A DNA stretch of 64,000 nt, taken from positions 558,001 through 622,000 of the forward strand of contig NZ_RDSM01000002.1 of the NCBI RefSeq assembly GCF_004115155.1, written 5' to 3'. How positions within the stretch are numbered: position 1 is the first letter of the stretch; each line of letters begins with the position of its first letter. Positions 1 to 8,887 of the stretch are shown piece by piece. This stretch comes from Granulicella sibirica (GTDB lineage Bacteria; Acidobacteriota; Terriglobia; Terriglobales; Acidobacteriaceae). A program made the position numbers and the translations under genes. The notes under the pieces were generated by a model, which saw only the letters and a list, made by a program, of their open reading frames with translations, searched no databases and had not been told where the DNA came from.

Positions 1-62
1 TTGAAGTAGTCGAGGTCGTGCCGCTTTGCGACGGATTTTGTAGTGCGTTTACGGATCGCCAA
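1..62 (-). CDS. 5' end of an unidentified gene (partial), last gene of the electron-transfer operon
   Basis: Only the first 20 codons are in the window, on the minus strand, reading LAIRKRTTKSVAKRHDLDYF from a TTG start. The start is chosen because a strong ribosome-binding site (AGGAAGGAG) lies six bases upstream. The gene follows the cytochrome-b-like gene by about 60 bases, so it probably belongs to the same operon. The basic N-terminus could precede a membrane anchor. A multiheme cytochrome c would fit the context, but nothing visible proves it. Confidence 0.55.
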   Translation of the reverse strand, partial: MAIRKRTTKSVAKRHDLDYF

Positions 63-122
63 AGCGGACTCCTTCCTTTCGTGATTGGGGCTGACCTACC
101 GTAACTGCGTCTATCGGAAGCG

Positions 123-1004
123 CTAATAGCGGAGTGCGACGACAGCGTGGATGAAACCGAGCAAAAGAAGCGCGGCGGAGAGGGGCAGGTGGCAGAGGAG
201 CCAGCCATGGAGCAGGTGGTGGAGACGGAGTTGGTGGTCGAGCTGACGTTTTTCTTCGGTGACATCCTGGACGGCGGTGATGGGTTCCCAGGCGGTCTGG
301 GGAAAGAGCTTGCGATAGTTGTCGAACTCTTCGGCGGCTCGCGTCCGGTTGTACATCGTCATCTTGACGGCCTGGGGACGGTCGGCGGCTAGATAGGGGC
401 GGATCTCGGCTTCAAAGAAGAGGTTGAAGGCCGCGACCTCTTCACCGAGCTCGGGGACGGTAAGCATTGTCAGGACGACGGTGGCTCCGGCACCACGGGC
501 GGGGGCGAGCATGTCGGTGACGTTGGTGACGTGGACTTCGGCTTCCTTGACGAGTTGTTCGCGAATGACGCCAATCTGGTCGTAGATAGTCTCGTAGGGG
601 ACTTCCCGGAACATCTTCGAAGGCAGCGTGTGCTGGAGGTACGCGCCGTAGACACCGCTGAGAACGACGACGATGGTGAGAGTGAAGAGGATGAATGCGA
701 GCAGACCGCGAGCGTGGAAGGCGGCGTGGAAGAGCATCATGGGCAGGGCGAGGAAGCCGAGCCAGAGATGGGCCTTGAGCCATAGATAGCTGCGTCCGAT
801 ACGGATGACAGGGAAGCGCTTGCGCACGCTGAGGAGGGCGGCGAAGACCATCAGGCCAAGTGTGATGACGCCGAAGGTGATGCCGATGCCGGTTCCACCG
901 CGTGGTGTGACGGTGGTGGCATAGGGCACGTAGACGATCGTCGAGAGGACGATAGCGCCGACAGTGAACCAGAGCCACGGCTTGTGGGTCTTGTCTATGC
1001 GCAC
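123..1004 (-). CDS. cytochrome-b-like integral membrane protein of an electron-transfer operon
   Basis: The 293-residue protein has four or five hydrophobic segments in its first 130 residues, a soluble middle of about 120 residues and one C-terminal membrane helix. Histidines lie in or beside the helices: KAHLWLGF and LFHAAFH in the N-terminal half, LHHLLHGWLLCH and GFIHAVV near the end. This pattern fits a di-heme cytochrome b or ferric-reductase-like subunit that would take electrons from the iron-sulfur protein encoded just upstream. The start is GTG with GAGG five bases before it. It sits in an operon with the NuoEF fusion and the CNB iron-sulfur protein. Exact family and heme content are inferred. 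Confidence 0.7.
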   Translation of the reverse strand: MRIDKTHKPWLWFTVGAIVLSTIVYVPYATTVTPRGGTGIGITFGVITLGLMVFAALLSVRKRFPVIRIGRSYLWLKAHLWLGFLALPMMLFHAAFHARGLLAFILFTLTIVVVLSGVYGAYLQHTLPSKMFREVPYETIYDQIGVIREQLVKEAEVHVTNVTDMLAPARGAGATVVLTMLTVPELGEEVAAFNLFFEAEIRPYLAADRPQAVKMTMYNRTRAAEEFDNYRKLFPQTAWEPITAVQDVTEEKRQLDHQLRLHHLLHGWLLCHLPLSAALLLLGFIHAVVALRY

Positions 1005-1057
1005 GTGGACCTCACGAGGCGCGCGACTCTATTTCCGGACGTTTGCGGGAGCCGCAT

Positions 1058-3247
1058 CTACTTGGAGACCTCATCGAGATTGGTTCCGAGCAGGCCGGCG
1101 AAGAACTCGTTCGGCTTGACGCGGTGCGCGGCGTCGTGCGGGCAGGCGTAGACGCAGCTTGGTTCCTTCATGTCGTGGCAGAGGTCGCAGGAGGTAGCCT
1201 TGCGGACCTTGCCCTTAGTGCCGGCGTCCTTGCCGTCGCGCTCGAACTCGTGAACAGTGATGTTGCCGTAGGGGCAGTTGTTGGCGCAGAGGCCGCAGCC
1301 GACGCACCAGTCCTCGATGATGACTTCGAGTGAGTTCTTGCGGCGGATGGAGCCGACCGGGCAGCCAACCATGCAGAGGGGGTCGCGGCACTGGCGGCAG
1401 GAGGTGGCGACGAGGTACTTGTCGAAGCGGACGCCATCGCGGAGGAGACGGGTGACGCCGTCGTGGGCGTCGGCGCAGGCCTTGACGCACTGGTCGCAGC
1501 GTGTGCATTTTTCGAGGTCGAGGATGAGGAGGGACTGCGCATCCATCAGGCCCTGGGCTAGGAACTGGTGAAGTGGCTGGCTGGAGGATTTCTCCGTCGA
1601 GCGCTGGAGGGCGAATGTATTTTCCTTGTCGCGCTGGCGGGCCACGTTCTCGATCTGCATGCGCACTTCAGGGAAGCGCTTGAGCATCGCATGGAAGTCA
1701 GGAGCGTGGATCCGCACGACTTCGACGTGATCGAGGGCGGTGCAGGTGGCGGTGCGGGGCATGTCGCGCAGCAGGCCCATCTCGCCGAAGTAGCCACCAC
1801 GCGGGAGGTAGGCGAGAACCATTTGTTCGTTGTTGCGCATCTGCGAGACGCGCACGAAGCCGATGCGGATGAGGAAGAAGGAGTCGGCGGGCTCGCCTTC
1901 GGTGCAGATAACCTGACCGGGGGCGTAACGGATGAGCTCGACGCGGTCACGGAGGAGGTCGATGAAGTCGTCGGAGATCGTGGAGAAGATGGGCACGCTG
2001 CGGAGATGGGTGCCGAGCGCGCGTCCGCGATAGTTGGCCTCAAGCTTGGCGCGGAAGGTCTTGTTCTTCTGCATCACGTCGAGGACGTTGCGCAGCATCT
2101 CGAGCATGACGCAGTCGGTCTTGGCGCGCACGGTAGCGGAGCGCGGGTAGAAGGACATGCAGGTCATTTCGCCGAAGAGGTCGCCTTCGTGAAGCTGGGC
2201 GATGGGGTCGTTGTAGGGCAAATCTACGGGGGCGTCGATGCGGATGTGGGACGGGGTGGTACGCTCGCCTTCGCGGACGTCCTGGGTCTTCGGGAGGATC
2301 TGGCTGATCATCTTCTTGAAGAAGCCATCGGTCTCGTTGGAGGTGGTGACGTGGGCGCGGGGGGAGCCTAGGAGAATATCGACAGTGCCTTCGAGGATGT
2401 AGAAGGCTGTTGAACCGTTTTCGCCCTCGCGGACGATTACCTCGCCGGCCTTGTATCTGCGCTTGACAACGGCGCCCTGGTTGAGCTCGAGGAAGGTTCC
2501 TGAGACGCCCTTGAAGACGGGAAGGGCGAGAAGTTCGGAGGTCTCGACCGAGAAGGCCTTATTGGGTCCGATCTCCTCGAGGAGATTCTGGCCCAGGACC
2601 TTCTTGTTCGTGAGGGCGCCGGTGGGACAGGACACCATGCACTCGCCGCAGGAGACGCAGGAGGAGTTGCCCATGGGCTCGTTGGAGTCAAAGGCGATGG
2701 CAGCGAAGTAGCCTTTGCCCTGGCGGGCGATGACGTTGTTGTGGCGGATCTCGGAGCAGCCGCGGATGCACCGATCGCAGAGGATGCAGGCGGAGTAATC
2801 GACGTGGATGGCAACCGACGAGTCGTCGGGCTGCATGACGGGGACGGCGCGCTGCTTGAAGCGATTGGCGGCGGGAAGGACGCCGGCAGCGGCGGCCTGG
2901 GTTTCGAGTTCACAGTCGTGGCTCTGCTGCTGGCGGATGCAGGGTGACGGATGATCCGAGAGCATGAGCTCGTAGAGCGTGTTGCGCACGGTCTGAATGG
3001 GTTCGGTCGCAGTCTTGACGACCATGCCAGGCTCAGCCTTGTGGACGCAGGAAGCCTGAAGTGCTCGCTCGCCGACATCGCAGACGCAGATGCGGCAAAC
3101 GCCGATGGGAGTCTGGTTCTGCTGGTGGCAGAGGACGGGGATCGTGATGCCGGCGAGTCGCGCTGCGTCGAAGACGGTGGTGCCGTGGGGTACGGTGACT
3201 TCGACCCCGTCGACGGTGAGCGTCATGAGCTCGTTTTCGTGGCTCAT
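1058..3247 (-). CDS. NuoG-like/DmsB-like iron-sulfur protein with two internal cyclic-nucleotide-binding domains
   Basis: This 729-residue protein joins three modules. Residues 8-75 are a [2Fe-2S] ferredoxin domain (C40, C51, C54, C67), followed by a NuoG-type H99/C103/C112 loop and a two-cluster 4Fe-4S ferredoxin (C154-C164 and C197-C207). Residues about 243-395 and 417-540 are CRP-like cyclic-nucleotide-binding domains; both keep a phosphate-binding cassette (FGEM at 358 and 488, each followed by R-S/T-A). Residues 578-710 are a DmsB-like four-cluster ferredoxin with cysteines starting at 581, 617, 648 and 687. The start ATG overlaps the NuoEF stop as ATGA, so the two are translationally coupled. 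The NuoG loop lacks one expected cysteine. The likely role is relaying electrons from the flavin subunit to the membrane cytochrome under nucleotide control. Confidence 0.85.
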   Translation of the reverse strand: MSHENELMTLTVDGVEVTVPHGTTVFDAARLAGITIPVLCHQQNQTPIGVCRICVCDVGERALQASCVHKAEPGMVVKTATEPIQTVRNTLYELMLSDHPSPCIRQQQSHDCELETQAAAAGVLPAANRFKQRAVPVMQPDDSSVAIHVDYSACILCDRCIRGCSEIRHNNVIARQGKGYFAAIAFDSNEPMGNSSCVSCGECMVSCPTGALTNKKVLGQNLLEEIGPNKAFSVETSELLALPVFKGVSGTFLELNQGAVVKRRYKAGEVIVREGENGSTAFYILEGTVDILLGSPRAHVTTSNETDGFFKKMISQILPKTQDVREGERTTPSHIRIDAPVDLPYNDPIAQLHEGDLFGEMTCMSFYPRSATVRAKTDCVMLEMLRNVLDVMQKNKTFRAKLEANYRGRALGTHLRSVPIFSTISDDFIDLLRDRVELIRYAPGQVICTEGEPADSFFLIRIGFVRVSQMRNNEQMVLAYLPRGGYFGEMGLLRDMPRTATCTALDHVEVVRIHAPDFHAMLKRFPEVRMQIENVARQRDKENTFALQRSTEKSSSQPLHQFLAQGLMDAQSLLILDLEKCTRCDQCVKACADAHDGVTRLLRDGVRFDKYLVATSCRQCRDPLCMVGCPVGSIRRKNSLEVIIEDWCVGCGLCANNCPYGNITVHEFERDGKDAGTKGKVRKATSCDLCHDMKEPSCVYACPHDAAHRVKPNEFFAGLLGTNLDEVSK

Positions 3248-4983
3248 AGCGTGCTCCCCGAGAAACAGATCCCGGCGGTGCACACGTGGTCTTCGATGTG
3301 CTGCCTCATAAGTTCGGGAAAGTGCTTCTGCACGGACTGAATGGGGGCGGGCGAGATCTGCCCAAGGCCACAAAGGCTCGCGGTGCGAAGGACGTTCGAG
3401 AGATCCTTGAGGAGCTTCTCATCGCCGCCGTGGTTGACGCCCTGGGTCCAGTTCTCGATGAGGTCGACCAGCTTCTGCGTGCCGATGCGGCATGGGGAAC
3501 ACTTGCCGCAGCTCTCGTTGCGATAAAAGCGGCTGGCGACGAGCGCCATGTCGAGCATGCAGGAGGTGTCGTCGCAGACAACGACGGCTCCGGAGCCAAG
3601 CATGGAGCCGACGGCCTTGACCTTGTCCCAGTCGAGGGCAAGGTCGAGTTGCGAGGCTGGCAGGTAGCCTGAGGATGGGCCGGAGGGGGCGAAGCCGATG
3701 ATCTCGCGACCCTCGAGTGGGCCTCCCGCATAGCCGTAGATGAGTTCGCGGTAGCTGATGCCCATCGGAACTTCGAAGACGCCGGGATGCTTGACATTGC
3801 CAGTGACACCGACGAACTTGATGCCCGCCGAGCCGTTCTGGCCGATGTCGTGATACCACTGACCCCCTTTGCCGAGGATCGTGATGGCATGGCAGAAGGT
3901 CTCGACGTTATTGAGCGCGGTGGGCTTGTTCCAGACGCCGGAGTTTACGGTGCGGGGCGGTTTGTTGCGCGGCTCGGAGCGGTTGCCCTGGATGGCTTCC
4001 ATGAGGGCTGTTTCTTCGCCGCAGATGTAGCCGCCGGGCGACACGAAGACCTCCATGTCGAAGTCAATGCCCGTACCCATGATGTTATTGCCGAGAAGGC
4101 CGAGGGCGCGAATGCGATTGAGCTCTTCGTTAAGGACTTCGGTCTGTAGTTCGTACTCGTGGCGGATATAGAGATAGCCGTACTGCGCTCCTACGATGGC
4201 CCCGGCGATCATCATGCCCTCGAAGACCATGTGGGGCAAGTACTGGAGGATGAATCGATCCTTGATGGTGCCGGGTTCGCTTTCGTCGGCGTTGCAGACC
4301 ACGAACTTTTCGATGCCGGGCGACTTGCGTGCGCCTTCCCACTTGATGAAGGTCGGGAAGCCTGCGCCACCCATGCCGCGAAGGTCGCCGCCTTTAAGGA
4401 GAGCGAGGACCTCGTCGTAGTTCTTCTGGGCGATGACCCTGCGGAAGATGCCGTAGTGTTCGGCCTCGGTGGCGTAAGGGTCGCATTGAATCGTCATGCC
4501 ACGTTCTTCGGGGCTGCGCGGCGCATGGCTATGCTCTTCGCCGCGTGGGCTTACGAGTTCGCGATCGACTTCGGAGACGACCTGACGGAAGTTAGTGTGC
4601 TCATGATAGTGCTCGTTAATGCTAACGATAGGGCCGTGATCGCAGCGGCCGACACAGGAGATATCGCGCACCTGCACCTGCTCGGAGGCGCTTGCGTACT
4701 GGCGGCTGAGCTGCTCGCGCAGCTTGCGTGCGCCGAGGAGGTGGCAGGTCATGTCGTCGCAGACGCGGACATCGACGCGAATGGGTGGCTTGAGGCGGAA
4801 GTGCGGGTAAAAGCTGGCGACGGTGTGAACGTCCTTGACGGCGACGGCGCGGCGCGTTGCAATCTTCTCGATCTCGCGCATGGGGACGTAGCCGATGGAG
4901 TCCTGAACATGGCGCAGATCTTCGAAGACGCCCAGCTTGTTACGGCCGGGTTCGATGTTCACGAGGACTTCGGGGAGAGCCAT
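3244..4983 (-). CDS. fused NuoE-NuoF-type NADH:acceptor oxidoreductase (diaphorase) subunit
   Basis: The 579-residue protein carries a NuoE thioredoxin-fold [2Fe-2S] domain (C75, C80, C110, C114; CVGRC motif) and then a NuoF domain. The NuoF part has the glycine-rich FMN/NADH site (GMGGAGFPTFIKW near 203-215), the NADESEPGT segment at 231, an SLBB region and a 4Fe-4S site (C492, C495, C498, C538). NuoE and NuoF are normally separate proteins in complex I, and no other complex I genes are nearby, so this is an NADH-oxidising module of a different complex. The ATG at 4983 is chosen because it starts the NuoE homology and has AAGGA upstream. It is the first gene of the minus-strand operon. Confidence 0.88.
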   Translation of the reverse strand: MALPEVLVNIEPGRNKLGVFEDLRHVQDSIGYVPMREIEKIATRRAVAVKDVHTVASFYPHFRLKPPIRVDVRVCDDMTCHLLGARKLREQLSRQYASASEQVQVRDISCVGRCDHGPIVSINEHYHEHTNFRQVVSEVDRELVSPRGEEHSHAPRSPEERGMTIQCDPYATEAEHYGIFRRVIAQKNYDEVLALLKGGDLRGMGGAGFPTFIKWEGARKSPGIEKFVVCNADESEPGTIKDRFILQYLPHMVFEGMMIAGAIVGAQYGYLYIRHEYELQTEVLNEELNRIRALGLLGNNIMGTGIDFDMEVFVSPGGYICGEETALMEAIQGNRSEPRNKPPRTVNSGVWNKPTALNNVETFCHAITILGKGGQWYHDIGQNGSAGIKFVGVTGNVKHPGVFEVPMGISYRELIYGYAGGPLEGREIIGFAPSGPSSGYLPASQLDLALDWDKVKAVGSMLGSGAVVVCDDTSCMLDMALVASRFYRNESCGKCSPCRIGTQKLVDLIENWTQGVNHGGDEKLLKDLSNVLRTASLCGLGQISPAPIQSVQKHFPELMRQHIEDHVCTAGICFSGSTL

Positions 4984-5040
4984 GCTGGTACGTCCTTGAT
5001 GTTTCCCGTAGGTTCGAAACGTTGTGGAGTCGTTGGCGAA

Positions 5041-5049
5041 AATATAGCA
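5041..5049 (-). promoter_or_regulatory. predicted extended -10 promoter for the NuoEF operon
   Basis: On the minus strand the sequence reads TGC then TATATT, an extended -10 element, about 58 bases before the NuoEF start codon. No good -35 is present, which is usual for extended -10 promoters. It is predicted from sequence only. Confidence 0.4.
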
Positions 5050-5160
5050 GACCCATCCTGAATTTTTGCTTCTTCTTCTCGTTGAAACGGAAATACTTCG
5101 AAATTCACGATGCCGAAGGAAGGTGACAGAAATCTCTTTTGCGTTACAGAGCGAATGCGG

Positions 5161-5189
5161 TTGCAATCGCCTCCGGCGCAGGATATAAC
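5161..5189 (+). promoter_or_regulatory. predicted sigma70-type promoter of the multiheme cytochrome gene
   Basis: TTGCAA (5161-5166) and TATAAC (5184-5189) are separated by 17 bases, and the -10 lies 29 bases before the start codon. Spacing and match are good. The divergent NuoEF promoter lies about 110 bases away, so both could share control. Confidence 0.5.
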
Positions 5190-5218
5190 TCCTGCAAAAC
5201 CGATCTCAGTTGTGAGGC

Positions 5219-6595
5219 ATGCCTGACTTGTCGCCGAAGCGTACTTTCGTTCGCATTTGTTCTGCCTTGATGGTGTTGGTCTCTGTCTCGGCAGTGGCGC
5301 AGAGCCGACCGGCTTCCGACGAGAGAGTGCATGCGCTTCTTGCGATTGCGGCGCAGGCCGATATGCAGACGGTGAACCATAAATATGTGGGCCCGGGGTC
5401 GTGTTCGGCGGTGGCATGCCATGGCGGGATTCAGCCGCGCAATACAACGAAGGTTCTGCAGAACGAGTACAGCACCTGGGTGACCGAAGATAAGCACGCG
5501 CGAGCATACACAGTGCTTACGGAATCGCTTGGCCGGCAGATGAGCTCGGTACTAAAAATAGGTCCGGCGGAGAAAGCGCAGCGCTGCCTGGTGTGCCACG
5601 CACTGAGCGTGGAGAAGGAGCACCAGGCACGTGAGTTTGACGTGGCCGAGGGTGTGAGCTGCGAAAGTTGCCACGGTCCTTCGTCGGCGTGGATTGGACC
5701 GCACATCGCGTCGAGCGCGAAGCATGTGGATATGGTCAAGCTCGGGTTGATCGACAACAAAAACCTGGCGGTCCGGAGCGAAGAGTGCCTGACGTGCCAT
5801 CTTGGATCTGCGAAGAAAGACATGCAGGTTGATCACGAGATGATTGCGGCGGGGCATCCGGACCTGACGTTCGAACTGGACTCGTTCACGGCGGTCGAGC
5901 CCCCGCACTGGGTGGAGAAGAACCCAGACCCCCTATTTGGGATGCGCGCCTGGGGTGTGGGACAGGCGGTGCAGTTGCGCGAGAGTATGCTGCGGGTTTC
6001 GCGGCGCGCGGAGAGTGGGCCGTGGCCGGAGTTTAGCGAGATGGACTGCATTACGTGCCATCACTCTTTGACGGGGCCGGAGAGCTGGCGGCAGAAGGAA
6101 GGATATGCCGGGCACAGGGCCGGAGATCCTCCGTACAATCTTTCGCGGTTCGTCGTGTTTCGGCATTTTGCGGATGAGATTGATGCTTCGACCAATCAGC
6201 AGTTGACGGCGGATGTCAGCAAGGTCGCGATGTTGATTACTTCGATGAGTCCAGATCGAGCGGCGGTGGAGTCCGCGGCGAACGGTGCTGCCAAACTGGC
6301 GGATAAGCTGCTCGGGGAGATTCGGGATGCTCAGTACGATAAGGCGCGGACGGATCGTCTTCTGAAAGAGATTGCGAACGATGCGGACGCGATCTCGAAG
6401 CAGGGTGAGAGGGCTGCCGAGCAGGCTACGATGACGGTCGACTCGCTCTACATTGCATCGGCGAAGGCTGGAGGCACGAATGGAGCGACGCGGGCGGCGA
6501 TCGATCAGCTGTTCGCGCAGGTTAAGAATCCATCGGGGTACAACGCTCCCATGTTCGCGGCGCAGATGAAGAAGGTCGCTGGGACTCTACGATAG
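5219..6595 (+). CDS. periplasmic multiheme cytochrome c (cytochrome c554-like)
   Basis: The 458-residue protein begins with an export signal (hydrophobic core about residues 12-27, ending AVAQ). It has five heme-binding motifs: one unusual CX4CH (C62-H68) and four CXXCH (C123, C148, C190, C277). The arrangement of four CXXCH motifs with scattered distal histidines resembles the cytochrome c554/NrfA-like multiheme group. The C-terminal third (after about 300) is helical, charged and lacks hemes. It is transcribed divergently from the NuoEF operon, which makes it a plausible periplasmic acceptor for that system. ATG 5219 has GAGG immediately upstream. The substrate is unknown. Confidence 0.82.
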   Translation: MPDLSPKRTFVRICSALMVLVSVSAVAQSRPASDERVHALLAIAAQADMQTVNHKYVGPGSCSAVACHGGIQPRNTTKVLQNEYSTWVTEDKHARAYTVLTESLGRQMSSVLKIGPAEKAQRCLVCHALSVEKEHQAREFDVAEGVSCESCHGPSSAWIGPHIASSAKHVDMVKLGLIDNKNLAVRSEECLTCHLGSAKKDMQVDHEMIAAGHPDLTFELDSFTAVEPPHWVEKNPDPLFGMRAWGVGQAVQLRESMLRVSRRAESGPWPEFSEMDCITCHHSLTGPESWRQKEGYAGHRAGDPPYNLSRFVVFRHFADEIDASTNQQLTADVSKVAMLITSMSPDRAAVESAANGAAKLADKLLGEIRDAQYDKARTDRLLKEIANDADAISKQGERAAEQATMTVDSLYIASAKAGGTNGATRAAIDQLFAQVKNPSGYNAPMFAAQMKKVAGTLR

Positions 6596-6611
6596 ACTTC
6601 TCAAAGATATT

Positions 6612-6650
6612 AACGCTCCACGGGACGGTGGTCCTGTGGAGCGTTTTTCT
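6612..6650 (+). terminator. rho-independent terminator after the multiheme cytochrome gene
   Basis: A perfect 10-bp stem (6612-6621 with 6636-6645) with a 14-base loop is followed by TTTCTTT. It lies between convergent genes (the cytochrome and kdsD). Confidence 0.8.
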
Positions 6651-6667
6651 TTGGATGGCCTTTCTTT

Positions 6668-7657
6668 CTATAGACCGATGCGAAGTAGGTCGTGGATGTG
6701 GACGATGCCTTGCGGGGTGGCTTCGGGAGTTTGCTGTACGAGGACGAACGCGCTGGTGATTCGGGTGGCATTCATGTGCGAGAGGATGTCGGGTGCGAGC
6801 GCATCGGGGTTGATGGTCCAGGGGCGAGGCGTCATGATCTGCTCGACCGGACGGGACATCAGTTCGGATTGATCGACGGGTTTCGAGAAGCTGCGGCGGA
6901 GGTCGCCGTCAGTGACAATGCCGACGAGGGCACCTTCAGGGGAAAGCACGCCGGTGGCGCCAAATCCCTTGCTTGTCATCTCAACGATCGCGGCGGAGAG
7001 TGGGGTGCCGACGCGGACGAAGGGGAGGCGGTCGCCCGTGTGCATAAGCGCGCTGGCCGGTGTGAGGCGGGCGCCGAGTTTACCTCCTGGGTGAAGAGCT
7101 CGGAAGGCAGCAGGATAGTGGCCGTTAGGTAGGGCTCGAGCTTCGAGGATAGCTAGGGCTAGGGCGTCTCCGAGCGCTAACTGCATGGTTGTGGAGGTGG
7201 TGGGTGCGAGGTTGTCGGGACAGGCTTCTGTGGCTTGTGGGACTTCGAGGATAATGGTGGCAGCCAGGGCTAAGACGGAGCGGGGGTGGGCAGTGATGGC
7301 GATCAGCGGGATCGCGGCCGTGCGGGCGTAGTCGATGAGGGGGAGGAGCTCGGGGGTGTCGCCAGACCAGGAGAGAGCGAGGAGGAGGTCTTCGGGTTGA
7401 AGGACGCCGAGGTCACCATGGCTGGCTTCGGTAGGGTGGAGGAATTGTGCGGGTGTTCCTGTGCTGGTGAGGGTGGCGGCGAGCTTGCGGGCAATGTGGC
7501 CAGATTTGCCGATGCCGGTGACGTGGATGCGGCCTCTCAGGCTGAGGGTGAGGGTAACCGCTTTCTTTAGGGACTCGCCAAGGTGGGTCTCGAGTGATTG
7601 GCGGAGAAGCCGGAGGCCGGCGATTTCGAGGTCGAGGGTGCGGAGGGCGGAGGTCAT
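6668..7657 (-). CDS. kdsD: D-arabinose-5-phosphate isomerase (KDO pathway)
   Basis: The 329-residue protein has an N-terminal SIS sugar-isomerase domain (residues about 35-180, with [15 protein letters not shown] and the [11 protein letters not shown] segment) and two C-terminal CBS domains (about 205-329). This is the full KdsD/KpsF architecture and length. The enzyme converts ribulose-5-phosphate to arabinose-5-phosphate, the first step of KDO synthesis for lipopolysaccharide. Its ATG overlaps the kdsA stop (ATGA), so the two consecutive pathway enzymes are translationally coupled. Confidence 0.93.
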   Translation of the reverse strand: MTSALRTLDLEIAGLRLLRQSLETHLGESLKKAVTLTLSLRGRIHVTGIGKSGHIARKLAATLTSTGTPAQFLHPTEASHGDLGVLQPEDLLLALSWSGDTPELLPLIDYARTAAIPLIAITAHPRSVLALAATIILEVPQATEACPDNLAPTTSTTMQLALGDALALAILEARALPNGHYPAAFRALHPGGKLGARLTPASALMHTGDRLPFVRVGTPLSAAIVEMTSKGFGATGVLSPEGALVGIVTDGDLRRSFSKPVDQSELMSRPVEQIMTPRPWTINPDALAPDILSHMNATRITSAFVLVQQTPEATPQGIVHIHDLLRIGL

Positions 7658-8499
7658 TGGCCGAACGTCTCGGACTTAACGAGAGCGTCGATGGCTAACA
7701 GGGACTTGATGAGGCGCTCGAAGTCGCGCAGCGGAACCATATTCGGGCCGTCGCTGGGTGCATGGTCAGGGTCAGGGTGGGTCTCGAGAAATACAGCGGC
7801 GATGCCGGCGGAGACGGCGGCGCGGGCGAGGGTCGGGATGAACTCGCGCTGGCCTCCGGAGGTCGTGCCCTGGCCGCCGGGCTGCTGGACGGAGTGGGTG
7901 GCGTCGAAGACGACGGGGGCACCGGTCTCGCGGGCCATGATGGGAAGGCCGCGTAGGTCCGAAACGAGGGTGTTGTAGCCGAAGCTGGTGCCGCGTTCGG
8001 TGACGAGGACGTTCGGATTGCCGGTAGAGGTGAGCTTGGCGACGACGTTCTTCATATCCCAGGGAGCGAGGAACTGGCCCTTTTTGACGTTAACGGTGCG
8101 ACCAGTTTCTGCGGCGGCGACGAGAAGATCAGTCTGGCGGCAGAGGAAGGCGGGGATCTGGAGAATGTCGACTGCTTCAGCGACGGGGCCGCACTGATCA
8201 GGGAGATGAACGTCCGTGGTGACGGCAAGGCCATAGGTCTCGCGAACTTCGGCAAGAATAGGAAGGGCTTCGGCGAGACCCATGCCACGGGCGGACGAGG
8301 TGCTGGTCCGGTTCGCTTTGTCAAAGGAGGATTTGTAGACGAGGCCGAAGCCTAGGCGGGTGGACACCTCCTGGAGGAAGCCGGCGACTTCGAGGGTTTG
8401 GGCGCGGGATTCGAGCACGCATGGCCCGGCGATAATGGTGAGCGGGAGATGGTTGGCGATCTTGAGATCACCGAGTGTAACGGTAGTGTTCGCTTTCAT
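7654..8499 (-). CDS. kdsA: 3-deoxy-D-manno-octulosonate-8-phosphate synthase
   Basis: The 281-residue protein shows KdsA signatures: [10 protein letters not shown] near the N-terminus, [43 protein letters not shown] and [12 protein letters not shown]. It condenses phosphoenolpyruvate with arabinose-5-phosphate made by the next gene, kdsD. The reading frame can be extended to a GTG at 8520, but the homology begins after ATG 8499 and neither start has a clear ribosome-binding site. The presence of a metal-type cysteine in the IAGPC motif is noted without deciding metal dependence. Confidence 0.93.
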   Translation of the reverse strand: MKANTTVTLGDLKIANHLPLTIIAGPCVLESRAQTLEVAGFLQEVSTRLGFGLVYKSSFDKANRTSTSSARGMGLAEALPILAEVRETYGLAVTTDVHLPDQCGPVAEAVDILQIPAFLCRQTDLLVAAAETGRTVNVKKGQFLAPWDMKNVVAKLTSTGNPNVLVTERGTSFGYNTLVSDLRGLPIMARETGAPVVFDATHSVQQPGGQGTTSGGQREFIPTLARAAVSAGIAAVFLETHPDPDHAPSDGPNMVPLRDFERLIKSLLAIDALVKSETFGQ

Positions 8500-8683
8500 G
8501 ACTTGAATAGGGTAGCGCACACCATAGCAACTTCGTTTTGGGGAACGCGTCTGATGAAGGTATCGACTTTCTGCATCGGGCTTCTCATCTCCCGGCTACA
8601 TCGTATTACCTTGGTGTTTGAGAGTAATCGGACTAAGAACCGGTCTTTATTGCGGAAATGATCTTTTATTTGACGGGGACTCA

Positions 8684-8875
8684 ATGGATAAACCGATGTG
8701 CAAGCTATGTGGACGCTCCGAGACGAGACGGTTAAGCCGCCACGGATTCCTTCAGGAAGTCGTCTTGTACAAGCTTGGTTATGTGCCATGGGAGTGCGTG
8801 TTCTGTCGCAAGCCGTTTTTCCGGAAGACGCGGCGCACTCAAGGACCGCAGGAACCGCGCTCAGAATCTGTTTGA
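8684..8875 (+). CDS. 63-residue zinc-ribbon-like small protein
   Basis: The protein opens MDKPMCKLCG and has a second pair, CVFC, at about residues 38-41, followed by a basic tail (KPFFRKTRRTQ). Two CxxC knuckles about 30 residues apart with an aromatic PWEC segment fit a small zinc ribbon. The start at 8684 has GGGGA a few bases upstream. It stands alone between kdsA (divergent) and a response regulator (convergent). Similar short proteins with a GFLE...GY.PW.C pattern are common in Acidobacteriota as I recall, but no function is known. Confidence 0.6.
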   Translation: MDKPMCKLCGRSETRRLSRHGFLQEVVLYKLGYVPWECVFCRKPFFRKTRRTQGPQEPRSESV

Positions 8876-8887
8876 CCGCAAGGAGCC

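Noticed and set aside
1568..2371. 267-codon plus-strand frame inside the CNB iron-sulfur gene
   Set aside because: Shadow frame; the minus-strand protein has complete cysteine and CNB motifs here.
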